Source of the DNA: Megaustenia siamemsis
Lineage: Eukaryota; Mollusca; Gastropoda; Stylommatophora; Ariophantidae
Reading direction: 5' to 3'
Length of the DNA stretch: 64,000 nt
NCBI GenBank assembly: GCA_032433765.1
Contig: JAVIAB010000051.1
Coordinates: 152,719,421-152,783,420 of the forward strand
In this document: positions 33,500 to 46,695 of the stretch, one piece after another
Layout of the letters: each line of letters starts with the position of its first letter
Position numbering within the stretch: position 1 is the stretch's first letter
Program-made: the position numbers and the translations under genes
The notes under the pieces: generated by a model
What the model saw: only the letters and a program-made list of their open reading frames with translations
The model's database searches: none
What the model was told of the DNA's origin: nothing

Positions 33500-34150
33500 C
33501 ATCATCTTCCATATCGATTGGCGGAGGCGATCATGTCCTTCCACAATCTTCTATCCACAGTACATCGTATCACATCTGTTGTTGACTGTTTTCTATGCCA
33601 TGACACTAAGCTGTCTTCTCGTTTATCCAACTTACCTCTTCTCAGGATATGCCGGAAAAATGTTGATTGTTTTTGTCTGATATTTCTATTGAGCTCTTTT
33701 TTTGTATAGGCCTCTTTGGGAATGTCCTTATTGGTCTTTTTAGCTGTTCAGAAAACTTGCAACATCTTTCTGAGAAATCAGATCTGTGTAGCCTATAATC
33801 TTTTAGTTAAATAAAGTATAGTACCCACGTCACGCCAAGTGGCGTATAGGGAATATGGTGTTAGTGACCATACATTTTACAGACCTTCGGCACATGATTT
33901 TTAGGGTAATGTGGTCGGTATTACGCCCGTGCCGCTTCACTTTCCCAGAAAAAAATCCGGCACCCATTAAAGGCTGGGTGAACCCGGAAGCCGTCGGTTG
34001 GGATCGAACCCTACCCCTTGTCCTTTGTAGTCCAGTTCACTAACCACTGAGATATCGCGGCTCCCATAATCTTTTAGAGTATTTTCATTTGTTAGTTTTC
34101 TGTCCATGATTCGCTTCAGTAGGTCAGAATTGGTTTTATAGAGCAACGAT
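33500..34150 (-). mobile_element. LINE 3' end, family 2, copy interrupted by a SINE
   Basis: Sequence homologous to 7004-7493 is split: 33500-33806 and 34066 to about 34150. Shared words include GATCATGTCCTTCCACAATC, GTTGTTGACTGTTTTCTATG and GTCCATGATTCGCTTC. The plus strand begins with ATCATCATC, i.e. a (GAT)n tail on minus. Several frame breaks make it non-coding. Confidence 0.8.
33807..34065 (-). mobile_element. tRNA-derived SINE, family A, copy 3
   Basis: 259 bp, the same length as copy 1. It is flanked by the 12-bp duplication ATAATCTTTTAG at 33795-33806 and 34066-34077, inside a LINE family 2 fragment. The A box has one change (GATATCTCAGTGG); the B box GGTTCGATCCC is intact. Confidence 0.92.
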
Positions 34151-34555
34151 AAACTTTCTTTCTCGCTTCTATTGACATCGACTTGTTGCATAATAGATTA
34201 AGAAAAGATTAGGAAGACCAAAATGAGACAAGAAGTAGAATGGTTGTTAGAAGACTTTTTACACAGATTGACTTGACAGAATGTCAGACAACAGTAGATG
34301 TCTCCAGAGTGAGGTGTGCCAGACTTTGTTTCTTCTTTGGTCCTGTCACGAGAAACTGAAACTTGAAGATATTTCCAAGGAAGGACATTCAGAAAGTAAA
34401 AGACACGGAAGAAGACAACGGCTGAGAAAAAAAAATTAGAAATCTTGCCTACAGGTCACGGAAAGAGTTTAACAGCGGAGTTGACAAGGAACACAGGGAA
34501 CTAGGAAACAATGGACATGATCGCTTATTGTCGTGGTCACAGTGGTTGCTGAATA
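34151..34555. other. probable decayed LINE sequence
   Basis: AGGAAGACCAAAATGAGACA followed by a short acidic stretch resembles the GRPR block of LINE C-termini, but frames are broken and I cannot place it. Confidence 0.3.
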
Positions 34556-34559
34556 AGAG

Positions 34560-36312
34560 CATTATCAAATGTCTTGTTTAATCAAGATGAAAATTGTGAA
34601 ATGTCTTGTTTGATGAAGATGATCACGTCAAATGTCTTGTTTGATGAAGATGAGCATTGTGAAATGTCTTGTTTGATGAAGATGAACATTGTGAAATGTC
34701 TGTTTTGATGAAGATGAACATTGTGAAATGTCTTGTTTGATAAAGATGAGCATTGTGAAATGTCTTGTTTGATGAAAATGAACATTGTGAAATGTCTGGT
34801 TTGATGAAGATGAATATTGTCAAATGTCTTGTTTGATGAAAATGAACATTGTGAAATGTCTTGTTTGATGAAGATGAACATTGTAAAATGTCTCGTTTGA
34901 TGAAGATTAGCATTGTGAAATGTCTGGTTTGATGAAGATGAACATTGTGAAATGTCTTGTTTGATAAAGATGAGCATTGTGAAATGTCTTGTTTGATGAA
35001 GATGAACATTGTGAAATGTCTTGTTTGATGAAGATGAACATTGTGAAATGTCTGGTTTGATGAAGATGAACATTGTGAAATGTCTCGTTTGATGAAGATG
35101 ATCATTGTGAAATGTCTTGTTTGATAAAGATGAACATTGTGAAATGTCTCGTTTGATGAAAATGAACATTGTGAAATGTCTTGTTTGATGAAGATGAACA
35201 TTGTGAAATGTCTCGTTTGATGAAGATGATCATTGTGAAATGTCTGGTTTGATGAAAATGAACATTGTGAAATGTCTTGTTTGATGAAGATGAACATTGT
35301 GAAATGTCTCGTTTGATGAAAATGAACATTGTGAAATGTCTTGTTTGATGAAGATGAACATTGTGAAATGTCTCTTTTGATGAAGATGATCATTGTGAAA
35401 TGTCTTGTTTGATAAAGATGAGCATTGTGAAATGTCTCGTTTGATGAAGATGATCATTGTGAAATGTCTTGTTTGATAAAGATGAACATTGTGAAATGTC
35501 TCGTTTGATGAAGATGAACATTGTGAAATGTCTCGTTTGATGAAGATGAACATTGTGAAATGTCTTGTTTGATAAAGATGAGCATTGTGAAATGTCTTGT
35601 TTGATGAAGATGAACATTGTGAAATGTCTGGTTTGATGAAGATGAACATTGTGAAATGTCTTGTTTGATAAAGATGAGCATTGTGAAATGTCTCGTTTGA
35701 TGAAAATGAACATTGTGAAATGTCTCGTTTGATGAAGATGAACATTGTGAAATGTCTTGTTTGATAAAGATGAGCATTGTGAAATGTCTTGTTTGATGAA
35801 GATGAACATTGTGAAATGTCTTGTTTGATGAAGATGATGATTGTCAAATGTCTTGTTTAATGAAGATGAGCATTGTGAAATGTCTTGTTTGATGAAAATG
35901 AAAATTGTCAAATGTCTTGTTTAATGAAGATGAATATTGTCAAATGTCTTGTTTAATGAAGATGAATATTGTCAAATGTCTTGTTTAATGAAGATGAATA
36001 TTGTCAAATGTCTTGTTTAATGAAGATGAACATTGGCAAATGTCTTGTTTAATGAAGATGAACATTGGCAAATGCCTTGTTTAATGAAGATGAACATTGT
36101 CAAATTTCTTGTTTAATGAAGATGAAAATTGTCAAATGTCTTGTTTAATGAAGATGAACATTGGCAAATGTCTTGTTTAATGAAGATGAACATTGGCAAA
36201 TGTCTTGTTTAATGAAGATGAACATTGGCAAATGTCTTGTTTAATGAAGATGAAAATTGTCAAATGTCTTGTTTAATGAAAATGAAGGTTTTCAAATGTC
36301 TTGTTCGATGAA
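34560..36312 (-). repeat. 32-bp minisatellite, about 55 copies
   Basis: The unit is recognised on plus by GAACATTGTGAAATGTCTTG followed by TTTGATGAAGAT. Variants (TCTCG/TCTGG, GATAAAG, GATCATT) are arranged in blocks. The right end (from about 35840) changes to a distinct subtype with TTTAATGAAG and TTGTCAAATG/TTGGCAAATG. Frames on the minus strand stay open for 32-residue cycles, giving spurious proteins up to 256 residues. Confidence 0.96.
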
Positions 36313-36856
36313 GACCAAAAGAGAGGAAACATCAAAACTGTCATCATTTCATACAAACTACCTACGGGACCTTCATTTCTCGCTTAATAATTGGCCCGGA
36401 CACACCAAATAGAAGCTGCTGAACAGCAACGTCCATGAGCTGCAGCAGGCAGCGACAACATGCGGAAGCTGGGCCTGAACAGTTTGTTTATTTAGGACAA
36501 GACAAGTCAAGAATTCATAAAAAAAATATAATCTAACGTGAAGAAGAGGCATTGCCGCTGAAAGTAGACAGCAGACTGTTGTTTTTTTATATTATAAGTC
36601 GACAAATAACCGAACACAATTTGCGTTATCAATCAATCGAAAGTTAAAAATTCGAATACAAATCAATTAACAGACGCAGTAGCCTTGGACAGTCATTGAT
36701 GAACTGACACGGTTGGCATGAGCGAACCCAATTTTTGGTGTTGAATTATTCTCATCACTTTTAAACCCTTTGATCTGTCTTCACTTCATCTGATTTCTTT
36801 GGTCCAAATGAACAGATTAGTCAGGGGCCGAAACTCTTAGCGGTATTTTCCTTATT
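36313..36856. other. unannotated stretch
   Basis: No gene or repeat recognised. Confidence 0.4.
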
Positions 36857-36857
36857 C

Positions 36858-37570
36858 CTTCTCTCTCTCTCTCTCATTCTCTCTCTCTCTCTCTCTCACT
36901 TTCTCTCACTCTCTATATCTCGATCTCTTATACTCGCTGGCTCTCACTCTCACTCACACTCTCTCAAACTCTTTCTCTTTCTCACTCTCTCTAACTCTCT
37001 CTCACTCTCTCTAACACTCTCTCTCACTCTCTCTAACTATCTCTAACTCTCTCTCTCACCTCTCTCACTCTCTCTCACACTCTCTCTAACTCTCTCTCAC
37101 CCTCTCTCTCACTCTCTCTAACTCTCTCTCACTCTCTCTAACTCTCAAATCTCACTCTCTCTCATTCTCTCTCTCATTCTCTCTCTCTCATTATCTCTCT
37201 CACTCTGTTCTAACTCTCTCTCTCTCTCACTCTCTCTCATTTTTTCTCTCTGTCACTCTGTTCTAACTCTCTCTCACTCTCATTCTCTCTCACTCTCTCT
37301 GACTTTCTCTCACCTTCTCTCACTCCCTCTAACTCTCTCTAACTCTCTCTCTCACTCTCTCTATCACTCTCTCTAACTCTCTATCACTCTCTCTAACTCT
37401 CTCTCTCACTCTCTATAACTCACTCTCTATAACTCACTCTCTATAACTCGCTCTCTCGCTCTCTCTAAATCTCTCTCACGCTCTCTCACTCTCTCTAACG
37501 CTCTCTCACTCTCTCTCACTCTCTCTCACTCTGTCTAACTCTCTCTCTCACTCTCAAACTCTCTCCCTCT
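36858..37570 (+). repeat. polypyrimidine tract, about 700 bp of CTCTCT/CTCTAA
   Basis: Nearly all pyrimidine on the plus strand, built of CTCTCTCACTCTCTCTAA-like words with occasional purines. It is long enough to adopt triplex (H-DNA) structure. Confidence 0.93.
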
Positions 37571-38814
37571 TCAGTGTATGTTGACTGTTTCACTTTGTTT
37601 GAAATACATGTACTACGATCATACTTATGTATCTAGCGACTTTGAAAGCCATTTTGTTTCGCAAGTTTTACTTGCACTATGTGATTTTATTACTCAATTT
37701 CATGTCTCATGGTCCTTCAAGCTATCATCTTAGAAAATACAAAATCGTCTTCTCTAAATATTCGGTTTCTTATCATTGTTCTTTCTTTCTCAAAGTTCAT
37801 AAATATAAAATTATCTATTCTAGATTGTATTTCTAGGTAAATGTAGTCCCATAGTAATTGCATTTGAGTAATGAAGTGTTAGTCACTTCAATGTGCAAAG
37901 CAAGAGTTGGGTGGATCCAAAGATAAGATGTCGGCTTCTGGACAAGAAAGTTCCGGGTTCGAGTCTCATCATAGGCGCTGGGTATTTTCCACTTCGAATT
38001 TCATTTCTTCCAGGCTTAATTTTTCTCCTATATCTGGGTAGTGAGATCCAATATCTAGACCTATCGGATAACGCATATTGATGAAATCTTGGAAGTTTGA
38101 AACCGAAAAGAGTTGGACAAAATCTGCTAGAGAAAAATTGGTCGTGTTGGCGCCTCAAAGGCTAGCAAGAGATCATCAGACAGGCCGTATTTATGTGGTG
38201 CATGGTCAAACCTCAGTGTTTTGAGAGATGCATCCATTTGGGTAAATATGATAGAGTGAATAGACTAAGAGAGTCAGCTACTGGGCAGTTATGATCTATG
38301 AGAAAAGTGCCAACCGTCGAGTTATCACACGGATACCAATCGTTTGATGCGAGACTTTAACTGTGAGAAACGCACGAGAACGATCAGCGAGTCCGAAAAA
38401 AGCTGCCTGAAATACAGGCTGTCACACCGCGAGTGAGTAACGAGGGCGTCACAAACTGACCGAAGAGGGACCATTTATTAAATATATTAGAGTTTGGGTG
38501 AACATGGATGAATATTGTGTTTAATACAGACAAGAAATTATAGCCTTGCAGTCACATGAGACCTCCATGCACGTCAGAGGTCAAAGATAACAACGACGAT
38601 TGGCTGCATTGATTATCCTGCACTTCCTGTCATTTCCGTACACTTCTTTCATTCATTAAAGCCATTACTCATCTCCCATCAGTCGCTCTCTCACCCGCGC
38701 TGGTTTCATCTGTTCATCTACTGTAGTCTCAGCCGTGAATGGCATATAGTTATTGTTTTTACTTTTAATCGATGTTATGTATGGATGGGATGTATATATG
38801 TATTATTGTTTGTA
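37571..38814. other. unannotated, with one tRNA-like box
   Basis: GGGTTCGAGTCTC at 37956-37968, with an upstream GGTGGATCC, may be a SINE head. Sequence to about 38150 could be its body, but no second copy is in the window. The rest is unrecognised. Confidence 0.35.
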
Positions 38815-39056
38815 TGTATAGCTACATACATTTTATGGCCACAAATGAGAAGGGAACACCTGGAATACATTGTAACAACTGGAAAAATCGAGGAACGAAG
38901 AGATTGAGGGAAGCAAAGAGAAAAAAATACCAGACAGCTTAAGAGAATGGCTTGGCAGAAGGTCAACAACAGAAATGATAAATAACTGTCGAGATCGAAA
39001 ATTGTGGAGTGACTTGATCACCTACGCCAGCAGGCACGGTACTTGATGATGATGGT
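38815..39056 (+). mobile_element. LINE 3' end, family 2, plus copy
   Basis: It encodes a decayed match to family 2 (GKIEERRD, then WHG-like and DRKLWSDLITYASRHGT). It ends TTGATGATGATGG. It is the reverse orientation of the other three family 2 copies. Confidence 0.75.
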
Positions 39057-40335
39057 GTGTGATTGTATGCGTTATTGCATGCATATATGAATTTATGCAG
39101 GTGTGTGCGAGTGTTTATACTTACGAATGTCTGTGTTCATGCATTATTTTTTTAAACCATTTATATTATTATTATAAACTTTACCAATGTTTGTTGTTCT
39201 AATAATAGTATCTATGTCTTTCAAAAGCTAGAACACGTGTTGCTGAGCGACCAATCAAAAACGTCTTGCAGAAGCGTCCAGACATTCATCACTCACACGT
39301 CAGGTGGACGTTGCACGTTTCTTATTCCAGAACCCAGTCAGCTGGACCGTCCATCATTACTCTCGTTTCTCATCTTGTCCTTCCGGTTCATGTCTTCCCG
39401 GGTCACTGCTTCATCATATCATGGCCTCACTTGCCTTACATTTAGCTTTCTTTTCTGCTTCTCCACAACAGATCTATCGATCCGTTCTCTCCTTTGTTTG
39501 CCTGTTTTGAGTGTTTGCCTTGCAGTGTGAGTGTTGTTGTGTTGATGTATATGCCTATCTCTAGTATCTGCTAGAATCTAAGATTCTGCCTGTCTGAGTG
39601 GCTTCCTGTGTTTATGTTTATCTATCTGCCTGTTTGACTATTTACGTGAGTGTGAGTGTGTATGTGTCTGATTGTCTGCCGGTCATATTCCCATATGTGA
39701 CCGTTCATTTGTTTTATCTGTTTTCAGATTACATGTATATTCAACAAACTATCAATCCATCAATTATCTACTTTTTCATTTATCAATTCCTCATGAACTT
39801 ATCCATCCATTTATTTCACTCTCTGTCCGTAGATTCGCCCACATTTGTTCACAAATATACCCATCCATAATTTATCCATTTAGTAAATTAGTCAATAAAT
39901 CCATTAATTCATCACAGTCAATAAATAAATCAATTTATCCATTTAACAAACTCTGTTAGTCGACCTGTCCAGTCGTCTACTCTTCCATCTGCTGTCCATC
40001 TATCCGCCTGATGTGTCATCTTTTAAGACGCTGTAACGTCAATCTCTTCTCGGAATCCATTTCACTAAAAGTGACAAGGAACCACATAAATAAACACAAG
40101 CAACGGGTAGCCGTCGCCGAGAGATGGGGCACAATTGAGACGTCGTTTACTCGTGAAATACGCGCTCTTGTTGATGTCAGAAATAATCAGTTTTATGAGA
40201 AGAAGAAAATTAGATTTATTATTTTAAGTTCTTAATATAGCGGTGAGAAACAGAAATAATGTTGGTACTAGCATTAACAGAGATCTAACGGTCTGATCAA
40301 AATAATTTTACTTGAAAACAGATGCAGGTAGAGGT
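39057..40335. other. unannotated stretch
   Basis: No gene recognised; low-complexity T/C-rich words such as ATTTATCCAT near 39750-39950. Confidence 0.4.
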
Positions 40336-40339
40336 CTGA

Positions 40340-40420
40340 GAAAAGTATGGGGCTGAGAAAAGTATGGGGCTGAGAAAAGTATGGGGCTGAGAAAAGTATG
40401 GGGCTGAGAAAAGTATGATA
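40340..40420 (+). repeat. 17-bp repeat, about 5 copies
   Basis: GAAAAGTATGGGGCTGA is tandemly repeated. Confidence 0.95.
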
Positions 40421-41625
40421 TAAAAATTTAAAAAATCTGTATACTGCGCATCGACATAGACAAATTATACAGTAAACTTCATAATAATTTTATAAACACT
40501 TTTACAACATTTTTGTTTTCAATTCAAATATGTAGTTGTTAAAAGTTAAAAGGAATGGCGTTTAACAGTAACATTATTAAAACATTGAGATCATGGAGAC
40601 GTTACAGAGGATTGATGTAACCGAAAAATGAATATCTTTCAATTGTTATATTTCCTATCAGAATTTATTGAACTTAGCCTGAGAGGTAGTGTTTCTCATT
40701 ATCGTTCTTGTCTTCCGCATCATAGACCTGTAATTAAGATATCTCCTCCACGCATGCGCGATGCTGTCGTCCCATGCCCTATGATAATTCTAAGCTGTGT
40801 TCAGAATAAGCATGCGAGAGATGGGAGAAGGGAATAATTTGTGTGGAAAGTATAGACGTGGACGAAGACCAGCAGAATCGTGTCGCTGACGTCAAATGAG
40901 AAATACATCAAGATTTTTTTCCCCGCTCTAAACATCATCATTAATGCTCAATTGGAAATCTTGGGCCCACTGATCTGCTGGGTCCTATTGATCATCGGGA
41001 GCTGTCCGGGCAGAACTAGGCCCCTTATTCCGGTAAATGCCTGTCCCGATAGCTCTTCCATTGATCCCTAACACATTTCTTACAATACTCGCCAGATTCC
41101 ATCAGCCGCAGGGTGGCGGCACTGGCTCGAGTGCTTTCTTGTCTCACATCTGCAGACTTGAGTCTCAGGGACTTGAAAACGTTTTCCCTGGTTTCTCTGC
41201 TTCTTCTTTCGTGGGTAGAAGATAGGCGGCAGACAGAAGAGGGTGGTGGGGGCGCCCTGATGTGCGGACGCCTTCTTGAGGCAGGGCTGTGTCGGGGCCT
41301 TGGGATTTTCTGGGGTTTCATGAGCGAAGACTGTGGACGGGAAGACGGCACATTGATCGCACCGAAGGGAAGTAAGAAAGGAGATAGGCAGACATTTCCG
41401 GCTCAAATAATAGAGCAAGGATAGGACCCGGATTGGCCATGTCTGACACAGAGCTTTTCGAGATTGAGACAATCGGAGTTATCTGCTCATGTAGACGTCA
41501 TTGAGGTATTCAGGAGGAAAATGAGGAAAAGGAGGGAGGCAGGGGGCAATATAAAGGGGGAGGTAATAGGGAGAACTCTGAAGAGGGCTGCTGTTATAGG
41601 GCAAGAACAAAAGCTGTCAGACAGC
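40421..41625. other. unannotated; 40.95-41.45 kb is GC-richer with overlapping open frames
   Basis: Between about 40950 and 41450 GC content rises visibly. Frames of 103-130 codons are open on both strands (41113-41424 plus, 41080-41472 minus, 41025-41351 minus). No domain is recognised. It could be a 5' exon or CpG-type region, or chance. Confidence 0.3.
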
Positions 41626-41626
41626 C

Positions 41627-41658
<32 letters not shown>

Positions 41659-41870
41659 TGTGAATGTGTGTTGTGTGTGTGTGTTGTGTGTGTGTGTGTT
41701 ATGTTTTATTTGTGGGTTGTGTGTGTTGTGTTTGTGTGTTCTGTGTGTGTGTGTTGTTTTGTGTGTGTGTTGTTGGTGCATTGTTTGTGTGTGTGTTGTG
41801 TGTTTGTTCTGTGTGTGTGTTCGGTGTTGTGTGTGTGTGTTATGTGTGTGTGTGTTGTGTGTGCGTGTGT
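41626..41870 (+). repeat. imperfect (TG)n tract
   Basis: After (AT)n, about 230 bp of GTGTGT/TTGTGTG. Apparent cysteine/valine-rich proteins here are artefacts. Confidence 0.95.
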
Positions 41871-42355
41871 AATTTAAAGAGACTTCGACAAATGAGGTAA
41901 AATGCGAAAAGCCTATCTATAACAAAATTAGGAAAAGAATTATAAAGATAAAGAGTGAAAAAGGGGGGGGGGGCAGTGAGGGATGATAGAAGAGAAATAA
42001 AAGAGAAAGGAATAGATAGAGAACTGAATAAGAAACATCAATAAAGGAGACTTTGAGTGAGAGACTTGGCAGGTAAAACTGTAAGAGAATCACATGAGAA
42101 GAATAAGGATAGACCTGACCAATGGAAATAGAAATACCAGAGACATAATACTACTTAACGTCATATAAAATAAACATTAAATGATGTGGAGCAGGTAAAC
42201 TAATAGAAAGACCAGACAAATAACAAAGTGTCGACAAAATCCTTGATCATTATATACAACAGAATGAGCAATATTATATACTACTAGATTTTGTCAAAGA
42301 AGTGAAAAAGCAGTCTGGGAAAGATGTACTTTTCAAAATTCAAAGAAGTACTTAT
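41871..42355. other. unannotated A-rich stretch
   Basis: No gene or repeat recognised. Confidence 0.4.
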
Positions 42356-42365
42356 GTGTGCGTGT

Positions 42366-42645
42366 GTGTGTGTGTATCATCATCATCATCATCATGTACC
42401 ATACCGGTTGGCGTAGGCGATCATGTCCTTCCACGATCTTCTATCTACAGTGCATCGTATCAGTTCTGTTGTTGACTGCTTTCCATGCCATGACACCAAG
42501 CTATCCAGTATTTTCTCGCTTTGTCGTCCGCGATCTCTCTTTCCTTTTATTTTGCCAGTTGTAACCAAGTATTCCAACTTTCCTCTTCTCATGATGTGTC
42601 CGAAAAAATGTTGATTATTTCATTCTGATGTTTTTTAGGAGCTGC
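42366..42645 (-). mobile_element. LINE 3' end, family 2, minus copy 3
   Basis: It starts on plus with (ATC)n, then ACCATACCGGTTGGCGTAGG. The minus strand encodes GKLEYLVTTGKIKGKRDRGR and DSLVSWHGKQSTTELI, identical in these blocks to the copy at 7004-7493. It is the best-preserved family 2 coding remnant besides that copy. Confidence 0.85.
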
Positions 42646-42649
42646 CCTT

Positions 42650-43040
<391 letters not shown>

Positions 43041-43103
<63 letters not shown>
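43041..43103 (+). repeat. (GATGAT)n followed by (AT)n
   Basis: LINE tail microsatellite that has been extended by an AT run. Confidence 0.95.
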
Positions 43104-43106
<3 letters not shown>

Positions 43107-44120
43107 CAGAAGATCTATTTTTCAACTTGTTAAAGTAGTTACAAATATTTTCTCTTATCCTTATCTTTCTATTTAAAGCTTACTTTGGAATTGTAATTCC
43201 CACAGCTTTTGATTATCCGTGCCTGACACTCATTATGTTTACGTTACATAGAAACTCATATAAGAGGGAGTTGTGGAGGACGTGCGGAACCTGGCACTGA
43301 ACCGAAAGCTTCAAGGTTTGTGTCAATTATGGACACGCTTCATTCAATCTTCGTTTTGAATGTTGCATTGACTAGTAGTGTTATCTAAGGCAAGTCATCC
43401 AGAAAAACCATTTCTCTTTTCTCCATAAAATTATAAAACAAATAAAAAACTATCTTTGCGACACTTTTACCATTGCTGATGTATGTCGGGGTGACCACGA
43501 TAGAACCAAAGGGCTAAAGACCGCTTGTTCAAAGCAGTCGCCACGACGTTTGAGACTCAGGATTTTTATTTCACCCCGCCCCCCCCCCCCCCCCCCCCCG
43601 ATAGAAGAAATCCGTTCTCTCTACCGCAGGTTTCGAACACCGTACAATGGCGTTTCAGCCAGCGAAACAGTGGCTTTAGCCGCACAGCCACACGCCTTAA
43701 AGTGATAAGACTTTCTAAATCTGTGTTTTTATTGATGCTTGTCCATCACTGGTCATGATGACCACTGGCTTCGTCTTATTGTTGGATAAGTCCGACATGA
43801 CCGTTACGCTAACATCGCATCTAAACTGTCAGCTCGTCTAAACGTCTTTGTTCATTAGGTGCATGTTCGTTCATAATTGCGTTAAAACCTGAATCGCGCT
43901 ATTTTGAACGGCCTTGTAGGTGCTACAACAATATGGTCTGTAAAACTCATAAATAGTAACCAAGCGAGGATTACAATATCTTTCTATATCCTGAAGAATA
44001 CAAAATCTTTCCTAATTACCTGACAGGAAGGAAAACAATTGTCACATAGGGTTGACGAAGATATAAATATAAATATATATTTTCAATAATTGTAACTTCA
44101 CTAATGTTGATATATCCATT
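43104..44120. other. unannotated, with poly-C run and a minus-strand tRNA-like box
   Basis: A C-run lies at 43566-43600. On the minus strand, GGTGTTCGAAACC near 43630-43642, with an A-box-like GGCTGTGCGGCTAAAGC upstream, may be a SINE head. No gene recognised. Confidence 0.35.
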
Positions 44121-44124
44121 TGTA

Positions 44125-44372
44125 AGCAGCGTCAAAGACAAATGCGATTTTTGGGCCATGTTAAAAGACAAAACTGCCTACTAAAAGTAATCTTGGAGGG
44201 GAAAATACAGGGTAAAGGAGGCAGAGGCAGACCAACATGAATGAGTTACATCAAAAGATGGACATATCAGCCTATGACAACCTGCATCCTAAAAGCAAGA
44301 GACGGGGCAGAATGGCGCTCCATGGTAGCCAACCTTCGTTGCGGAAATGGCACTTGATGTTGATGATGATGA
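44125..44372 (+). mobile_element. LINE 3' end, family 1, copy 3
   Basis: Homologous to 9736-10000 and 42758-43070 (GGGCCATGTTAAAAGACAAA; CTACTAAAAGTAATCTTGGA), ending in GATGTTGATGATGATG. Frame-broken. Confidence 0.8.
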
Positions 44373-44665
44373 AACAACGCCAAACATTTATGAACGCACT
44401 ATAGCAACATCTTTCTCTATTTGTAAACAACGTCAAACATTTATGAACGTACTATAGCAACATCTTTCTCTATTTGTAAACAACGTTAAACATTTATAAC
44501 CGCACTATAGCAACATCTTTCTCTATTTGTAAACAACGTCAAACATTTATGAACGTACTATAGCAACATCTTTCTCTATTTGTAAACAACGTTAAACATT
44601 TATAACCGCACTATAGCAACATCTTTCTCTATTTGTAAACAACGTCAAACATTTATAAACGTACT
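44373..44665 (+). repeat. 53-bp minisatellite, left part (about 5.5 copies)
   Basis: The unit contains CAACATCTTTCTCTATTTGT and TCAAACATTTATAAACGTAC. The array resumes at 55529 beyond the palindromic element, so the element inserted into it. The last six bases, CGTACT (44660-44665), are the left target duplication. Confidence 0.95.
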
Positions 44666-45162
44666 AGTAGTATAGCAGGGTCCATTTGACCCGCATTGTG
44701 GCGCTAAATTAACAAAGATATATAGGGCGGCGCGTGGCGCGCATAACACGTGCGGCGCAGGGGGAGTTAATCATGACCGATCGTGTCCGGATAACGACCT
44801 CTAGTTTCGGTGACCCCGATAGTGACCTGCTTAGGTCTGGTGTATGCTGACTTTGGCGTTCTTTATGTACTTGATCGTTAGTGATAGGTTAGTAGATTAT
44901 ACAACATCAATGAAAAACAATCAATATAAAACAGAAGACAAAGATATATTTTATTCTTTTATATCTCAATAGGTGTATAACACACATTGATATTATATAT
45001 CATTACAAACATATTCAGTACACAAAGTCAATATATAGTACAAGGATAACATTTATTTATAGCTATGTAGTTGGGAGTCTGCTTAGCTATATGTCATAAA
45101 TGATTCATAATGGGTGAAACTGTTAGAGATTCATGGTTAGGCTAACCTGGTAGCGTAAAGAG

Positions 45163-46695
45163 TTAAATATCCAGTGGCGTAGTCGAGACGTTATCAGCAG
45201 CTACCTTTCTTTTTATATAGAAATAGGAAAGAGCATTTCTTGTTTGACTGTAGGAAAATATGGAATTATTTAGGACTTTGAAACCTACATTTTTTCCACC
45301 CTTGGCCTTTTGCGTAGCGAGAACCTCTAAAAACATATCTTTATCTAATTTGTTGTGTTGCTTGCTTAACCCCTTACAACTGATTTTATCGTAATCCCCA
45401 CTGCAATGGTACGTCTTACTACATAAGCTAACAAGAGCTGTCCCTTCGTACTCTAGTTTAAAAAGACCGGGCGTTCGCTTGGTGTACGCTTTAACACCCT
45501 TACAGTTTATACAGTCTGTCTTGCTAGTATGTTCATCGCAAAACTCGGCGGGAAACCAGTCTTTATATACGCTATTAAACGCATCCCGCAGCCCTGACTT
45601 AACTATATCCTCCAACTTAGGTGCACTTAAAGCCAAGTATAAACTATCAGTATCTGTTTCACATAACTGAAAGTTAGACCTATCCACAAACTTATCTAAG
45701 AACTCGAAATAAAAATCTAACATACGAAGTTTTGCATATTGATAGACGAAGAAACCGATTTGTAGGGGTAAGTCCCAAACAGTTTTCTTTTTCTCCATCT
45801 CAATTTCAAAAAGGGCCACACCTATTTCAGTCATCTTTTTAAACCGGGAACTATTTATCATTTTTGATATCTCATCCCCTTGAACATACGAGACAGCGCT
45901 ATGATTGGCCTTATTGGTTAGAGTCTTCCCATAGGCTGAGTTTCCTAAGAGCTTCATCGTATCACTTACTATAGATTGATTTTCGTCTAGATCACCAGCC
46001 CTCCTAGCGTCAGAAACCATTTCTCCAAACTTTTTAAAACAACTAGACGGTTGATATTCTATCACTTGATAAATTTTTGTTACCTCCAATCCGTGGTCTA
46101 AATACCATTTTAACAGTGGTGTTGCCAACAAAATTTTTTCACCGACATAACTACCGATTAGTGTATGACGAGGGGTTGACAACAAGTTATGCTTAAGAGC
46201 ATATTCACCCATAAACGGTCCAATATCATCACGCGTGACGTCAATATTTTTGAAAATTTGAGTCATCTCACTGAAATGTTCCTTCAGTCGGTCGGGAACG
46301 TGTAGATCACATTCCACTAATCCAAAACATGTCCCATCTGAAACAGAAGTCAGGATATGTTTATCACTGAGAGGGAGCCCTTCTTTAGAGTAAGAGGGTC
46401 TAGCTCGAGGGATGGCTTTAGAAAGGAAAGCCCTAACGGTTGGGTCAGACTTTTTCAGAGCCTGCCACTCACATTCCCACATAACTTCTACTGGGACTTT
46501 GACCTCCTCGGTTAGGTATGTGTGTATCTCACATGTTTTTTCAAACAGCTCGAACAAGGGTTTATTATTAACAGGGTTTCTATCTTTATCTTTGCTGAGG
46601 GGGACAGTCTTTGTGACCATGGTACAGACAACCATGAAAATTATAGCCTCTTCTATTGGATTTATCCCTCCCATCCACAGGGATGTTTCTATCAC
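45163..46695 (-). pseudogene. left-arm DNA polymerase B, C-terminal part
   Basis: A 510-codon frame, identical in protein to the right-arm counterpart. Real homology starts after the first 32 codons, where the preceding fragment's frame would continue. It carries palm motif B (KLLGNSAYG, 248-256) and motif C (ETDTDSLY, Asp 348 and 350), plus a thumb with GLFKLEYEG and KGLSKQ. This part is undamaged but is cut off from the exonuclease part by a frame change at the G5 run 46599-46603. Confidence 0.88.

Noticed and set aside
34582..35911. Minus-strand proteins with MFIFIKQDISQCSS repeats
   Set aside because: 32-bp minisatellite, same artefact.
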